DNA from: a virus | Reading direction: 5' to 3' (one strand) | IMG/VR virus record: IMGVR_UViG_3300033571_006464 | Location: 1 to 29,808 of that record | DNA length: 29,808 nucleotides | Part shown: positions 1-8,349 of the stretch, piece by piece | Position numbering within the stretch: the first letter of the stretch is position 1 | Layout of the letters: each line of letters opens with the position of its first letter | Translations under genes and position numbers: made by a program | Notes under the pieces: model-generated | What the model was told of the DNA's origin: nothing | The model's input: only the letters and a program-made list of their open reading frames with translations | Database searches by the model: none

Positions 1-162
1 GGAGTAACTCAAGTTGATATTCTAAAAGAAGCACTCTTCAAATTCCAGTTAGAACGAAATGGATTAACTGGAGTTCCTTATGAACTCGCACTCGTCATTA
101 CTTCTGATGGTGCTAATGATACTGTTGTGGCATCCGTAGACTGGGAGGAAATTAGCAGATGA
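1..162 (+). CDS. 3' end of an unidentified phage gene (partial)
   Basis: An open frame enters from the left edge and runs 53 codons before a TGA, which overlaps the ATG of the next gene (ATGA overlap), so the two are probably translationally coupled. The visible tail contains hydrophobic strands and ends in DTVVASVDWEEISR. It does not resemble the T4 small terminase tail or another family I can name. Its place just before the terminase block makes a packaging or neck protein possible, but that is inference from position only. The N-terminus lies outside the window. Confidence 0.6.
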   Translation, partial: GVTQVDILKEALFKFQLERNGLTGVPYELALVITSDGANDTVVASVDWEEISR

Positions 163-1160
163 AAAAGAGAGTTCCCACAGAGCAAGAGATTGTTAAGAAG
201 CATGGTGTTTCACTTGACTATGTTACTCGTCAAGCAGAGATTGGTTCTACTGTAGAGCGAGAGCATGTCACTACACATGAAGAAGCTTATGGTATTGCCC
301 TTCAACATCTAGACGAATTCCCAGACTACTACAAGCACTTACTCAAGATGGAAAAGAAACTTAAATCCGAATGGAAAAACGGTAAAAAATCCGTCAAAGA
401 AGAGAAACAAGAAGTTCGTTATTGTCATCTTTGTGAAAAGAAAGAAACTAAATCACAATGTTCATATGGTCCAAGCGCATGGGAAATGTATACTCGTAAA
501 TTAAACATTGAAGAGGATCATAAAGAAATTGCTTCTGGTAAAAAATTAGATGATGAAGGTTACATGGCGAACCTTGAATTGGATCAAATGCAAAGATCTA
601 TTGACATGCTTCGCAAAGTTATTCGTAAATCAAATCAGCAACTTCCTGCATGGGTCCAATCTAAGATTACAAGAGCCGCAGACTTTGTAGATACTGCTGC
701 AGAATATCTGGCATCAGATGAGAAAATTGATGAAGGAGTACTTAGCAGAATTGTAGATAGATTGAAGAATAGAGTAGATACTGGCGAGAGAACTGGAAGT
801 GGTGGAAAAATCTATACGCCTCGCAAACCAGCTTCGTCAAAAGTTAAGTATAAATCAAGCACCAAGCCAGTTAATAAGCCAAATGATTCAGATAAAGATC
901 CTTGGCTTAAAGGTGCTAGAGCTTCTGGTGGAGCAGAATTAAAAGCTCATTATCGTCAACTAAGAGGTGAATCAAAGTCTTTCTCTGAGTTTATGAATGA
1001 GGCAGATAATGTAAGTTTTCAAATTGGTTCTGGACATAGTGCTGCTAAGAGACAAGCAAAGATTAGAAATCTTGCAGATAGAACAACAAGTGCAGGAGAA
1101 CAATCTGCAGCAAAAGCAAAATTAAAAGGTCCCGATTGGCAAAAACCAAAATTAAAATAA
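159..1160 (+). CDS. Modular phage protein (DUF5661-like N-terminus) upstream of terminase
   Basis: This is a 333-residue soluble protein with no signal peptide or membrane segment. Residues about 8-66 (KHGVSLDYV ... HEEAYGIALQHLDEFPDYYKHL) look like the DUF5661 helical module often seen in phage proteins. A short cysteine cluster follows (C89, C92, C101), which could be a degenerate metal knuckle. Residues about 135-190 contain the QLPAWVQSKITRAADFVDTA segment, which I associate with a helical module recurring in marine T4-like phage proteins. The C-terminal third is basic, Lys/Ser-rich and low in complexity. It overlaps the upstream gene by 4 nt and ends 6 nt before gp17. It stands where a small terminase subunit (gp16) would be expected but is twice that length, so I do not assign gp16. 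A virion or packaging-associated protein is inferred. Confidence 0.75.
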   Translation: MKKRVPTEQEIVKKHGVSLDYVTRQAEIGSTVEREHVTTHEEAYGIALQHLDEFPDYYKHLLKMEKKLKSEWKNGKKSVKEEKQEVRYCHLCEKKETKSQCSYGPSAWEMYTRKLNIEEDHKEIASGKKLDDEGYMANLELDQMQRSIDMLRKVIRKSNQQLPAWVQSKITRAADFVDTAAEYLASDEKIDEGVLSRIVDRLKNRVDTGERTGSGGKIYTPRKPASSKVKYKSSTKPVNKPNDSDKDPWLKGARASGGAELKAHYRQLRGESKSFSEFMNEADNVSFQIGSGHSAAKRQAKIRNLADRTTSAGEQSAAKAKLKGPDWQKPKLK

Positions 1161-1166
1161 TTTATT

Positions 1167-2885
1167 ATGAGTGAAAGATCTAGTTATAAAGGTAATCCTA
1201 ACCTCAAACCTTCTAACGTACAAATACAATTTACTTCTGAACAGTTAGAAGAGTATTTGACATGTCAGGAAGATCCAATTTACTTTGCAAAAAAATACAT
1301 CAAAATTGTTTCTCTTGATGAAGGTCTAGTCCCATTTAAAATGTGGGACTTCCAAGAAAAATTGATTGACAATTTTCATAGGCATAGATTTAATATCGCA
1401 AAGCTCCCAAGACAGACTGGAAAATCAACTACGGTTGTTTCCTACCTGCTACATTACGCTTTGTTCAATCCAAATGTAAAAATCGCAATTCTTGCAAACA
1501 AAGCAGAGACCTCAAGGGAACTTCTATCCAGATTGCAGTTATCATACGAAAATCTACCTAAATGGTTACAGCAGGGCGTGGGTTCTTGGAACCGTGGATC
1601 ACTGGAGCTAGAGAACGGATCCAAGATTATTGCCGCTTCTACCTCATCATCTGCTGTTCGTGGTAATTCATTTAACATCATCTTCCTAGACGAATTTGCA
1701 TTCGTTCCGAATCATATTGCAGAGCAGTTCTTCTCTTCTGTATATCCTACTATCTCATCTGGTAAGACAACCAAAGTTATTATTATTTCTACCCCACAGG
1801 GTATGAATATGTTTTATAAGTTCTGGCATGATGCAGAACGTGGAAAAAATAGTTATACTCCTCTTGAAGTTAATTGGTGGGATGTTCCAGGAAGAGATCA
1901 GAAATGGAAAGAAGAAACTATTGCAAACACTTCTCAACGTCAGTTTGAACAAGAATTTGAATGTAACTTTTTAGGATCTGTAGATACTCTCATCAATCCA
2001 AATAAACTTCGTGTAATGGTGTATGAAGACCCAGCTAAACGTAGTGCTGGATTGGATGTATATGAAGAGGTTATTGAAGGTCATGATTATGTAATGACCG
2101 TTGACGTAGCTAGAGGAGTGGGAAATGATTACTCTGCATTTACAGTAATGGATGTTACCACCATTCCATATAAATTAGTTGCAAAATATAAAAATAATGA
2201 AATAAAACCAATCTTGTTTCCAAATATTATTGACACAGTAGGACGTAATTATAACAATGCAAATGTTTTAGTGGAAGTAAATGATATTGGCGGACAAGTT
2301 GCAGACATTCTTCAATTTGATCTTGAATATGATAATCTTCTTATGTGTGCAATGAAAGGTCGTGCAGGACAAATCGTAGGAACTGGATTCTCCAACAAAG
2401 CACAGCTGGGAGTAAAAATGACTAAAGCTGTCAAGAAGTATGGATGTGCTAACTTAAAAGCTTTGATTGAAGATGATAAATTAATAATTTCAGATTATGA
2501 TGTTATCAGTGAACTTACAACTTTTATTCAAAAAAGTGATACGTTTTCTGCTGAAGATGGATGTAATGATGACCTTGCTATGTGTTTGGTTATTTTCTCT
2601 TGGTTAGCAACTCAACCTTATTTCAGGGAGCTTACTTCAAATGATGTCAGGAAAAGAATTTTTGAAGATCAGAGAGAAGCTATCGAGCAGGATATGGCTC
2701 CATTTGGTTTTATATTGGATGGCTTAACTGATCCAGAAGCAGAATTTGTCGATTCAAATGGAGATTATTGGATGGTTGCAGATAACACTAGATATTATGG
2801 TGATACTGTAGATACTCCTATTAGAGGTGGTGGATGGAATGCTGATGAATATGGAGATAAGTCGTATATGTGGGAATATCAATAG
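1167..2885 (+). CDS. gp17: Terminase large subunit gp17 (packaging ATPase/nuclease)
   Basis: The packaging motor pumps DNA through the portal and cuts the concatemer. The N-terminal ATPase has a Walker A RQTGKST (residues 82-88), Walker B IIFLDE with D175/E176, and the coupling motif ISTPQG (about 207-212). The C-terminal RNase H-fold nuclease shows its acidic residues in MTVDVARGVGNDYSAF (D313), VEVNDIGG and CNDDLAM. At 572 residues it is close to T4 gp17 (610). The ATG at 1167 is 6 nt after the preceding stop, so the two genes are likely co-transcribed. No intein or intron interrupts the motifs. It should act with the portal gp20 encoded downstream. The family assignment is secure. Confidence 0.97.
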   Translation: MSERSSYKGNPNLKPSNVQIQFTSEQLEEYLTCQEDPIYFAKKYIKIVSLDEGLVPFKMWDFQEKLIDNFHRHRFNIAKLPRQTGKSTTVVSYLLHYALFNPNVKIAILANKAETSRELLSRLQLSYENLPKWLQQGVGSWNRGSLELENGSKIIAASTSSSAVRGNSFNIIFLDEFAFVPNHIAEQFFSSVYPTISSGKTTKVIIISTPQGMNMFYKFWHDAERGKNSYTPLEVNWWDVPGRDQKWKEETIANTSQRQFEQEFECNFLGSVDTLINPNKLRVMVYEDPAKRSAGLDVYEEVIEGHDYVMTVDVARGVGNDYSAFTVMDVTTIPYKLVAKYKNNEIKPILFPNIIDTVGRNYNNANVLVEVNDIGGQVADILQFDLEYDNLLMCAMKGRAGQIVGTGFSNKAQLGVKMTKAVKKYGCANLKALIEDDKLIISDYDVISELTTFIQKSDTFSAEDGCNDDLAMCLVIFSWLATQPYFRELTSNDVRKRIFEDQREAIEQDMAPFGFILDGLTDPEAEFVDSNGDYWMVADNTRYYGDTVDTPIRGGGWNADEYGDKSYMWEYQ

Positions 2886-2897
2886 TTAAAATATAAA

Positions 2898-2909
2898 GAT
2901 AAATAAATA
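2898..2909 (+). promoter_or_regulatory. Late promoter (double NATAAATA) for gp18
   Basis: Two overlapping copies of the T4-type late -10 element lie here: GATAAATA at 2898-2905 and AATAAATA at 2902-2909, 34 nt before the gp18 ATG. An inverted repeat TGAGA/TCTCA (2914-2918 and 2925-2929, A6 loop) sits about where transcription would begin. Use of this element by gp55-programmed RNA polymerase is established for T4 and inferred here. Confidence 0.75.
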
Positions 2910-2943
2910 GTTTTGAGAAAAAAATCTCATAGAGGTAATAAAC

Positions 2944-4986
2944 ATGTCGTTTGCTTCACCTGGAGTAACTATAAAAGAGGTTGATTTAACAGCAACCATT
3001 AATGTATCAGATCAGAATGTAGCACTTGTTGTAATTGCTGCAGAAACTGGTCCTGTTGATACCGTAACTTATATCTCTAGCGAGAAAGAGCTAGTAGATA
3101 CATTTGGAAAACCAAATGATAATAACTATGAGTCATGGTATGCAGCATTAACAATTATTCAATATGGAGGAATTGCTGCAGTAATCAGACCAACAAGTTC
3201 TGCTATTACATTAAAGACTGCATATAATGCATCTACTTCACTAACTGATTTTATCATCAAAAATCAATTTGATTTTGAAAATTATACTGGAACTGCATTT
3301 TACTTTGCTGGAAGAAATGCTGGGTCTAAGTTTAATTCACTCAAGGTAGCAGCAGTAGATCACGGTGCAGATCAAATTGTAACTTACACTGGTACTGATC
3401 CTACAGTAGTAGCTGGAGACGCAATTAGAATTTTAACTGGTACTACTCTAGTTGGTACTGGATGGATCTATAAAGTAGATTCTACTGGAAGTGGTGGTAA
3501 GCTATGGATTACCCTAGCAGATAGCACCAAAAAGCTTCCTACATCTGGTCTTACTACATATAGTATTACAGATAATTCTGGTACTCCTGTAGAACTATTA
3601 GCAGCAGGTACTATTTCTAATGTAGATAATTCATACTACGATAGTCTTGAATATGCAACTGGACAAAAGTGGAGAGATATTGCACCACAGCCAGGTACTT
3701 CTGCAAGCGTTGCTGCAAAGGGTGGCAAGTTTGATGAAATGCATATTGTTGTAATAGACGAGGAAGGAATTGTTACTGGAACTCCTAATACAGTTCTAGA
3801 AAAGTATACCTACGTTTCAAAAGCTAAGGATGCTTCAAACTTAGATGGAACAGTGTCTTACTTCCATAGCACTATGGCTGCAAAGTCATCATATGTGTAT
3901 CCTGGTACTGGAACTGGAGTAGATTTTATTGGCACAACTAATAGAGTCCGTCTAGAAGGTGGTGGATTTGAAACTTCTGATGCAAGTATTGGTCTCGCAA
4001 ATAGTGCAAATAAAGTTTATCCTTTAATTGCAGTATCTGGGGCTCCATCAGTAGAATTTTCTCTAGGTAATGGAACTGATTATGACTTTGCAAATGATGC
4101 AACAGATATTGAAACTGCAGTAACAAACGGATATGAACTAGTAAGAGATTCCGAAACTTTCAATGATATTGATTTCCTAGTTCCTGGAAAAATTAGCACT
4201 GCAAGGGCTCTAAAACTAATTGATATTGCTGAAACTAGAAAGGACTGCATGGCAGTTATTTCTCCAAGAAGAAGTGATGTAATTAACGGAAATTCCAGCA
4301 CTTCAAAAACTGATAGTATCATTGATTTCTTTAATGGAATCTCAAGCAGCTCTTATGCAACCTTTGATTCTGGATATAAGTATATTTACGATAAGTTTAA
4401 CGATACTTATAGATACATTCCTTGTGCAGCTGACGTTGCTGGTCTTTGCATCAGCACAACAATTAATTCTGAAACTTGGTTCTCACCAGCAGGTTATAAC
4501 AGAGGCAATCTAAAAAATGCAACTAAACTTGCATATTCACCAAAGCAATCAGAAAGAGACAGACTATATTCTGCAAGAGTAAATCCTGTTGTTTCTTTCC
4601 CAGGCCAAGGTATTGTCCTATTTGGTGATAAGACAGGTCTTTCATCTCCTAGTGCATTTAACAGAATTAATGTTCGTAGACTGTTCATTGAACTTGAGAA
4701 GAACATTGCAAGATTCTCCAAATATCAACTATTTGAAATTAATGATGAAATTACCAGAAGTTCATTTAAGTCTGCAGTTGAACCATATCTCAGGAATGTT
4801 CAAGGCAGAAGAGGAATTTATGATTTCCTTGTCGTATGTGATGAATCCAATAATACAGCGGATATAATTGACGCAAATGAATTTTATGCTGAAATTTATA
4901 TTAAACCAGCAAGAAGTATCAACTTTATTACTATCACCTTTGTTGCTACTAGAACTGGTGTTTCTTTTGGTGAATTAACAAACTAA
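2944..4986 (+). CDS. gp18: Contractile tail sheath protein gp18
   Basis: This protein polymerises around the tail tube and contracts to drive it through the cell envelope. At 680 residues it matches T4 gp18 (659). The N-terminus (SFASPGVTIKEVDLT) is the usual sheath opening. The conserved C-terminal sheath domain is clear: GIVLFGDKTGLSS, then INVRRLFIELEKNIARFSKY, then a DFLVVCDESNNT strand and IYIKPARSINFITITF near the end. The central, Gly/Thr/Ser-rich part should be the variable surface domain. AGAGGT (2931-2936) is a plausible ribosome-binding site. It is followed by the tube gene gp19 after 34 nt. Confident. Confidence 0.96.
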   Translation: MSFASPGVTIKEVDLTATINVSDQNVALVVIAAETGPVDTVTYISSEKELVDTFGKPNDNNYESWYAALTIIQYGGIAAVIRPTSSAITLKTAYNASTSLTDFIIKNQFDFENYTGTAFYFAGRNAGSKFNSLKVAAVDHGADQIVTYTGTDPTVVAGDAIRILTGTTLVGTGWIYKVDSTGSGGKLWITLADSTKKLPTSGLTTYSITDNSGTPVELLAAGTISNVDNSYYDSLEYATGQKWRDIAPQPGTSASVAAKGGKFDEMHIVVIDEEGIVTGTPNTVLEKYTYVSKAKDASNLDGTVSYFHSTMAAKSSYVYPGTGTGVDFIGTTNRVRLEGGGFETSDASIGLANSANKVYPLIAVSGAPSVEFSLGNGTDYDFANDATDIETAVTNGYELVRDSETFNDIDFLVPGKISTARALKLIDIAETRKDCMAVISPRRSDVINGNSSTSKTDSIIDFFNGISSSSYATFDSGYKYIYDKFNDTYRYIPCAADVAGLCISTTINSETWFSPAGYNRGNLKNATKLAYSPKQSERDRLYSARVNPVVSFPGQGIVLFGDKTGLSSPSAFNRINVRRLFIELEKNIARFSKYQLFEINDEITRSSFKSAVEPYLRNVQGRRGIYDFLVVCDESNNTADIIDANEFYAEIYIKPARSINFITITFVATRTGVSFGELTN

Positions 4987-5020
4987 TTTAATTCTATAGA
5001 AAACCTAGGAGATTAAAACA

Positions 5021-5662
5021 ATGGCAAGGAGTATTTCAGAATTTAAATCAAAGCTCACGAAAGGAGGAGCTAGACCTAATCTGTTCCTAGTAAGACTAAA
5101 TTTCCCTACTCTACAAGGAATTGTAGATATTCAAGGAACAAGTGTTGCTGGTAATGGACCAACAGAACAGGCAGAATTTCTAGTAAAGACTGCACAGATT
5201 CCTGCATCAAATATTGGAACAATTGAAGTTCCTTTCAGAGGAAGAATGCTGAAGGTGGCTGGAGACAGAACCTTTGAGCCATGGTCAGTCACAGTTATCA
5301 ACGATGGTAACTTTGAAGTTCGTAAGGCGTTTGAAATCTGGTCAAGAGGAATCAATGCTCTAACAGAAAACGTATCACAACTTGGATATAGCAGCGGAAA
5401 GGGTGGCGCACTCTCCTACTGTGCTGATATGGTTGTATACCAGCTAGGAAGAGATGGAGTTTCACCAGATAAGACTCCTTCTTCTGCCAACGCTACTGGC
5501 ACAGATGCAAAAATGGATGTTGTTCGTGCATATAAATTCTATGATGCATGGCCTTCTTCACTTTCTGCAATTGATCTTTCATACGATGCAAATGATCAAA
5601 TTGAAGAGTTCACAGTAGAATTCCAATATAACTTCTTTGAAGTAACCACTCCAAAACTTTAA
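5021..5662 (+). CDS. gp19: Tail tube protein gp19
   Basis: This 213-residue protein should form the inner tube of the contractile tail, stacked as hexamer rings inside gp18. The opening MARSISEFKSKLTKGGARPNLFLVRL and the central QIPASNIGTIEVPFRGR strand are typical of T4-family tube proteins. It is somewhat longer than T4 gp19 (163), as in other cyanomyoviruses, with an insertion rich in Gly/Ser/Asp around residues 125-165. AGGAG (about 5007-5011) provides a good ribosome-binding site. The stop codon TAA directly abuts a late promoter for gp20. The order sheath then tube supports the call. Confidence 0.95.
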   Translation: MARSISEFKSKLTKGGARPNLFLVRLNFPTLQGIVDIQGTSVAGNGPTEQAEFLVKTAQIPASNIGTIEVPFRGRMLKVAGDRTFEPWSVTVINDGNFEVRKAFEIWSRGINALTENVSQLGYSSGKGGALSYCADMVVYQLGRDGVSPDKTPSSANATGTDAKMDVVRAYKFYDAWPSSLSAIDLSYDANDQIEEFTVEFQYNFFEVTTPKL

Positions 5663-5669
5663 ATAAATA
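5662..5669 (+). promoter_or_regulatory. Late promoter AATAAATA for gp20
   Basis: AATAAATA begins on the last base of the gp19 stop codon and lies 30 nt before the gp20 start. Downstream, an imperfect dyad (GTT..GG, loop AAATC, CC.AAC, 5677-5693) resembles the hairpin that follows the late promoter at 25073. Confidence 0.75.
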
Positions 5670-5699
5670 GTTTAACGTTTAGGAAATCCCAACTATAAT

Positions 5700-7361
5700 A
5701 TGACTCAGTTATTTGGCTTTTCAATTGAAGATAGAAAGAAAAAGCCAGCAAAAGCTTTTTCACCAGCACCACCCAATGATGATGATGGCACCTCAGTTAT
5801 TGCTGCGGGTGCCTATTTTGGTCAGTATTTAGATTTAGATGGTGTTGGTCAACATAATAATGAATTTGAATTAGTAAGAAAATATAGAGAAATTGCTCTT
5901 CATCCAGAAGTTGATGATGCAATTGATGATATTGTAAATGAAGCAATTAGTAGTGATTTAGATTATGCTCCAGTTTCAGTTGAACTTTCAAATCTCCAAG
6001 CAAGTGAAAAGATAAAGAAATCAATTAGAGAAGAATTTGGAAATATTTTACGACTTTTAAATTTTGATAAAAAATGTCATAACATCTTCCGTCGTTGGTA
6101 CATTGATGGAAGACTTTATTATCATAAAATTATTGATTTTGATAATCCAAAAGAAGGAATAAAAGAATTAAGATATATTGACTCTTTAAAAATTAAAAGA
6201 GTTAGAGAAATAAAAAAAGAAAAGAACGCCGATTCTATGTTGACTAATGAAGGTCAACGATATGACTATGGGGAGTTTTTAGAATACTATATTTACTTTC
6301 CAAAAGGATTCAAAGGTTCTGATGCAAATGGAATAAAAATAGCAAACGATGCTATAAGTTATGTTCCATCTGGTCTATTTGACCATAATAGAAATATGGT
6401 TCTAAGTTATTTGTATACAGCAATTAAGTCTGTAAACCAACTTAGAATGATTGAAGATTCTCTTGTTATTTACAGATTGTCTCGTGCTCCAGAGCGTAGA
6501 ATTTTCTATATTGATGTAGGTAATCTTCCAAAAGTTAAAGCAGAACAGTATCTACGTGAAGTAATGGGTAGATACAGAAATAAACTTGTTTATGATTCTG
6601 CTACTGGTGAAATTCGTGATGACAAAAAGCATATGAGTATGCTTGAGGACTTTTGGCTACCTCGTAGAGAAGGTGGTCGTGGAACAGAAATTACTACCCT
6701 TCCAGGTGGACAGAATCTCGGAGAACTTGAAGATGTCAAATATTTTCAGAAGAAACTTTATAAATCACTAAATATTCCTCTCTCAAGACTAGAGCAGGAA
6801 AGTTCATTTACTATTGGTAGAACCAATGAAATCACCAGAGATGAACTTAAGTTTGCTAAGTTTGTTGGAAGACTTCGCAAACGTTTCAGTGATTTATTCC
6901 ATGATTTACTCAGAACTCAACTTCTTCTGAAAGGAATCATCACTGCAGATGATTGGGAAGAAATGAAAGAATATATTCAATATGATTATATTTTTGATAA
7001 TCATTTTACTGAACTTAAAAATGCGGAACTTCTAAATGACCGTCTTAATATTGTAAATCAAGTAGAGCCATATCTAGGTAAGTATTTCTCTGTTGAATAT
7101 GTTCGCAGACAAATTCTCAAACAAACTCAAGATGAGATTGAAGAAATTGACATGCAAATTGAAAAAGAAAAGGAAATTGGTATTATTCAAGATCCAAATC
7201 AAATGATGATGGACCAACAAGGTCAACTTCCCCCAGGTCAAGACCAACAAATTCCAACTGATGTAGCAGCATCTGGAGAGGCTGGTCCTGCAGGAGGAGG
7301 ATTGGATTCACAGTTTAAAAACTATATCTCACCTTCTGATTATACTAAAGGCAAATTTTAA
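5700..7361 (+). CDS. gp20: Portal vertex protein gp20
   Basis: The portal dodecamer is the DNA gateway at one capsid vertex, nucleates prohead assembly and docks the terminase. The 553-residue protein matches T4 gp20 (524). Diagnostic blocks include EIALHPEVDDAIDDIVNEAI near residue 65, RRWYIDGRLYYHKIID, SRAPERRIFYIDVGNLPK and the strongly conserved YKSLNIPLSRLEQESSF. The C-terminus is a Gln/Met/Pro- and Gly-rich low-complexity tail. Only a weak AGGA lies far (about 16 nt) upstream of the ATG, so initiation may use a non-standard site. It has its own late promoter. Confident. Confidence 0.97.
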   Translation: MTQLFGFSIEDRKKKPAKAFSPAPPNDDDGTSVIAAGAYFGQYLDLDGVGQHNNEFELVRKYREIALHPEVDDAIDDIVNEAISSDLDYAPVSVELSNLQASEKIKKSIREEFGNILRLLNFDKKCHNIFRRWYIDGRLYYHKIIDFDNPKEGIKELRYIDSLKIKRVREIKKEKNADSMLTNEGQRYDYGEFLEYYIYFPKGFKGSDANGIKIANDAISYVPSGLFDHNRNMVLSYLYTAIKSVNQLRMIEDSLVIYRLSRAPERRIFYIDVGNLPKVKAEQYLREVMGRYRNKLVYDSATGEIRDDKKHMSMLEDFWLPRREGGRGTEITTLPGGQNLGELEDVKYFQKKLYKSLNIPLSRLEQESSFTIGRTNEITRDELKFAKFVGRLRKRFSDLFHDLLRTQLLLKGIITADDWEEMKEYIQYDYIFDNHFTELKNAELLNDRLNIVNQVEPYLGKYFSVEYVRRQILKQTQDEIEEIDMQIEKEKEIGIIQDPNQMMMDQQGQLPPGQDQQIPTDVAASGEAGPAGGGLDSQFKNYISPSDYTKGKF

Positions 7362-7367
7362 TAAATA
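7360..7367 (+). promoter_or_regulatory. Late promoter AATAAATA for the gp67-like gene
   Basis: AATAAATA overlaps the gp20 stop codon (TAA at 7359-7361). It runs directly into a perfect 8-bp inverted repeat, AGTTATTG/CAATAACT (7367-7374 and 7381-7388), which spans the expected start of transcription. Confidence 0.75.
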
Positions 7368-7401
7368 GTTATTGTAATTTCAATAACTGATTGGAGTTTT
7401 T

Positions 7402-7632
7402 ATGTCTTTATCACAAGAAATTGTGGATAGCATTATTGCTAGAAACAATGTCAATGCGAATGAAAAAATTTATGATGCTCTATATGGAATAGCTTCTGAG
7501 AAAGTTGGAATGAGAAAATTTGAAATTTCTCAGAATCTATTCAGCACAGATAATTATGAATCTGACGATGATTATATTGAAGATGGTGAAGGGTTTATAA
7601 ATTATGAAGATAATTTAGAAGACCAAGAATAA
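7402..7632 (+). CDS. Small acidic prohead core protein, gp67-like
   Basis: This is a 76-residue protein between portal and prohead protease, the slot T4 gene 67 occupies. The N-terminal half is helical (IVDSIIARNNVNANEKIYDALYGIASEKVGMRKFEISQNLF) and the C-terminal third is strongly acidic (DDDYIEDGEGFINYEDNLEDQE). That matches the layout of T4 gp67 (80 residues, acidic tail), a minor core component processed by gp21. Its ribosome-binding site is GGAG at 7393-7396. The assignment rests on size, position and composition rather than residue identity. Confidence 0.7.
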   Translation: MSLSQEIVDSIIARNNVNANEKIYDALYGIASEKVGMRKFEISQNLFSTDNYESDDDYIEDGEGFINYEDNLEDQE

Positions 7633-7653
7633 ATTAATTATCCGTAACCAAAA

Positions 7654-8307
7654 ATGAAACTAATCACCGAGACAATTGAAAACATAAAAGTTATCACCGA
7701 AGAAAAAGGTGGTAAGAAAAATCTGTATATTGAAGGAGTATTTCTTCAGGCAGATTTAAAAAATAGAAATGGTCGTATGTATCCATTCAATACACTAAAT
7801 CGTGAGGTTGGTGCATATTGTGAAAATTATGTGAATAAAGGTCGTGCTCTTGGTGAACTTGGTCATCCAGATAGTCCAACAATTAACCTGGATAGAGTAT
7901 CACATAAAATTGTTTCTCTTCGTGCAGAGGGTTCCAATTTTATTGGTAAGGCTCAGATTCTAGAAACTCCAATGGGTAAGATTGCTAAGTCTCTTCTTGA
8001 GTCTGGTGTTTGTTTAGGAGTTTCCTCAAGAGGTATTGGATCTATTGAGGAAAAAAATGGAGTCAACGTAGTAAAAGATGACTTTATGTTATCTACTGCT
8101 GCTGATATTGTTGCAGATCCTTCAGCTCCTGATGCTTTTGTTCAAGGTATCATGGAGGGTAAAGAATGGATTTGGAATAATGGAATGTTAGAAGAAAAGG
8201 TAATTAATAGTTATAGAAGAGCAATTAATACTGCATCTTCTAATAGTTTATCCGAAAGAAAACTACAAGTTTTTGAAAGTTTTCTACGTAATATAAAAAT
8301 TTCATAA
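7654..8307 (+). CDS. gp21: Prohead core protease gp21
   Basis: This serine protease (T4 gp21 family) sits inside the prohead and cleaves scaffold and capsid proteins before packaging. At 217 residues it matches T4 gp21 (212). GELGHPDSPTINL provides the probable catalytic His (H71), and CLGVSSRGIGS provides the probable nucleophile (S124 or S125). VADPSAPDAF closes the protease domain. No good Shine-Dalgarno is visible in the short spacer (7633-7653), so coupling to the gp67-like gene or weak initiation is possible. It is followed by its main substrate, scaffold gp22. The exact catalytic residues are inferred from motif shape. Confidence 0.93.
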   Translation: MKLITETIENIKVITEEKGGKKNLYIEGVFLQADLKNRNGRMYPFNTLNREVGAYCENYVNKGRALGELGHPDSPTINLDRVSHKIVSLRAEGSNFIGKAQILETPMGKIAKSLLESGVCLGVSSRGIGSIEEKNGVNVVKDDFMLSTAADIVADPSAPDAFVQGIMEGKEWIWNNGMLEEKVINSYRRAINTASSNSLSERKLQVFESFLRNIKIS

Positions 8308-8310
8308 ATA
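8303..8310 (+). promoter_or_regulatory. Late promoter CATAAATA for gp22
   Basis: CATAAATA contains the gp21 stop codon (TAA 8305-8307). Beginning 5 nt later is a hairpin, TAGAAA-A-TAT/ATA-TTTCTA with loop CAC (8315-8336), close to the expected start of transcription and just upstream of the GAGGG ribosome-binding site. Confidence 0.75.
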
Positions 8311-8349
8311 ATATTAGAAAATATCACATATTTCTAGAGGGTTTTTTCG

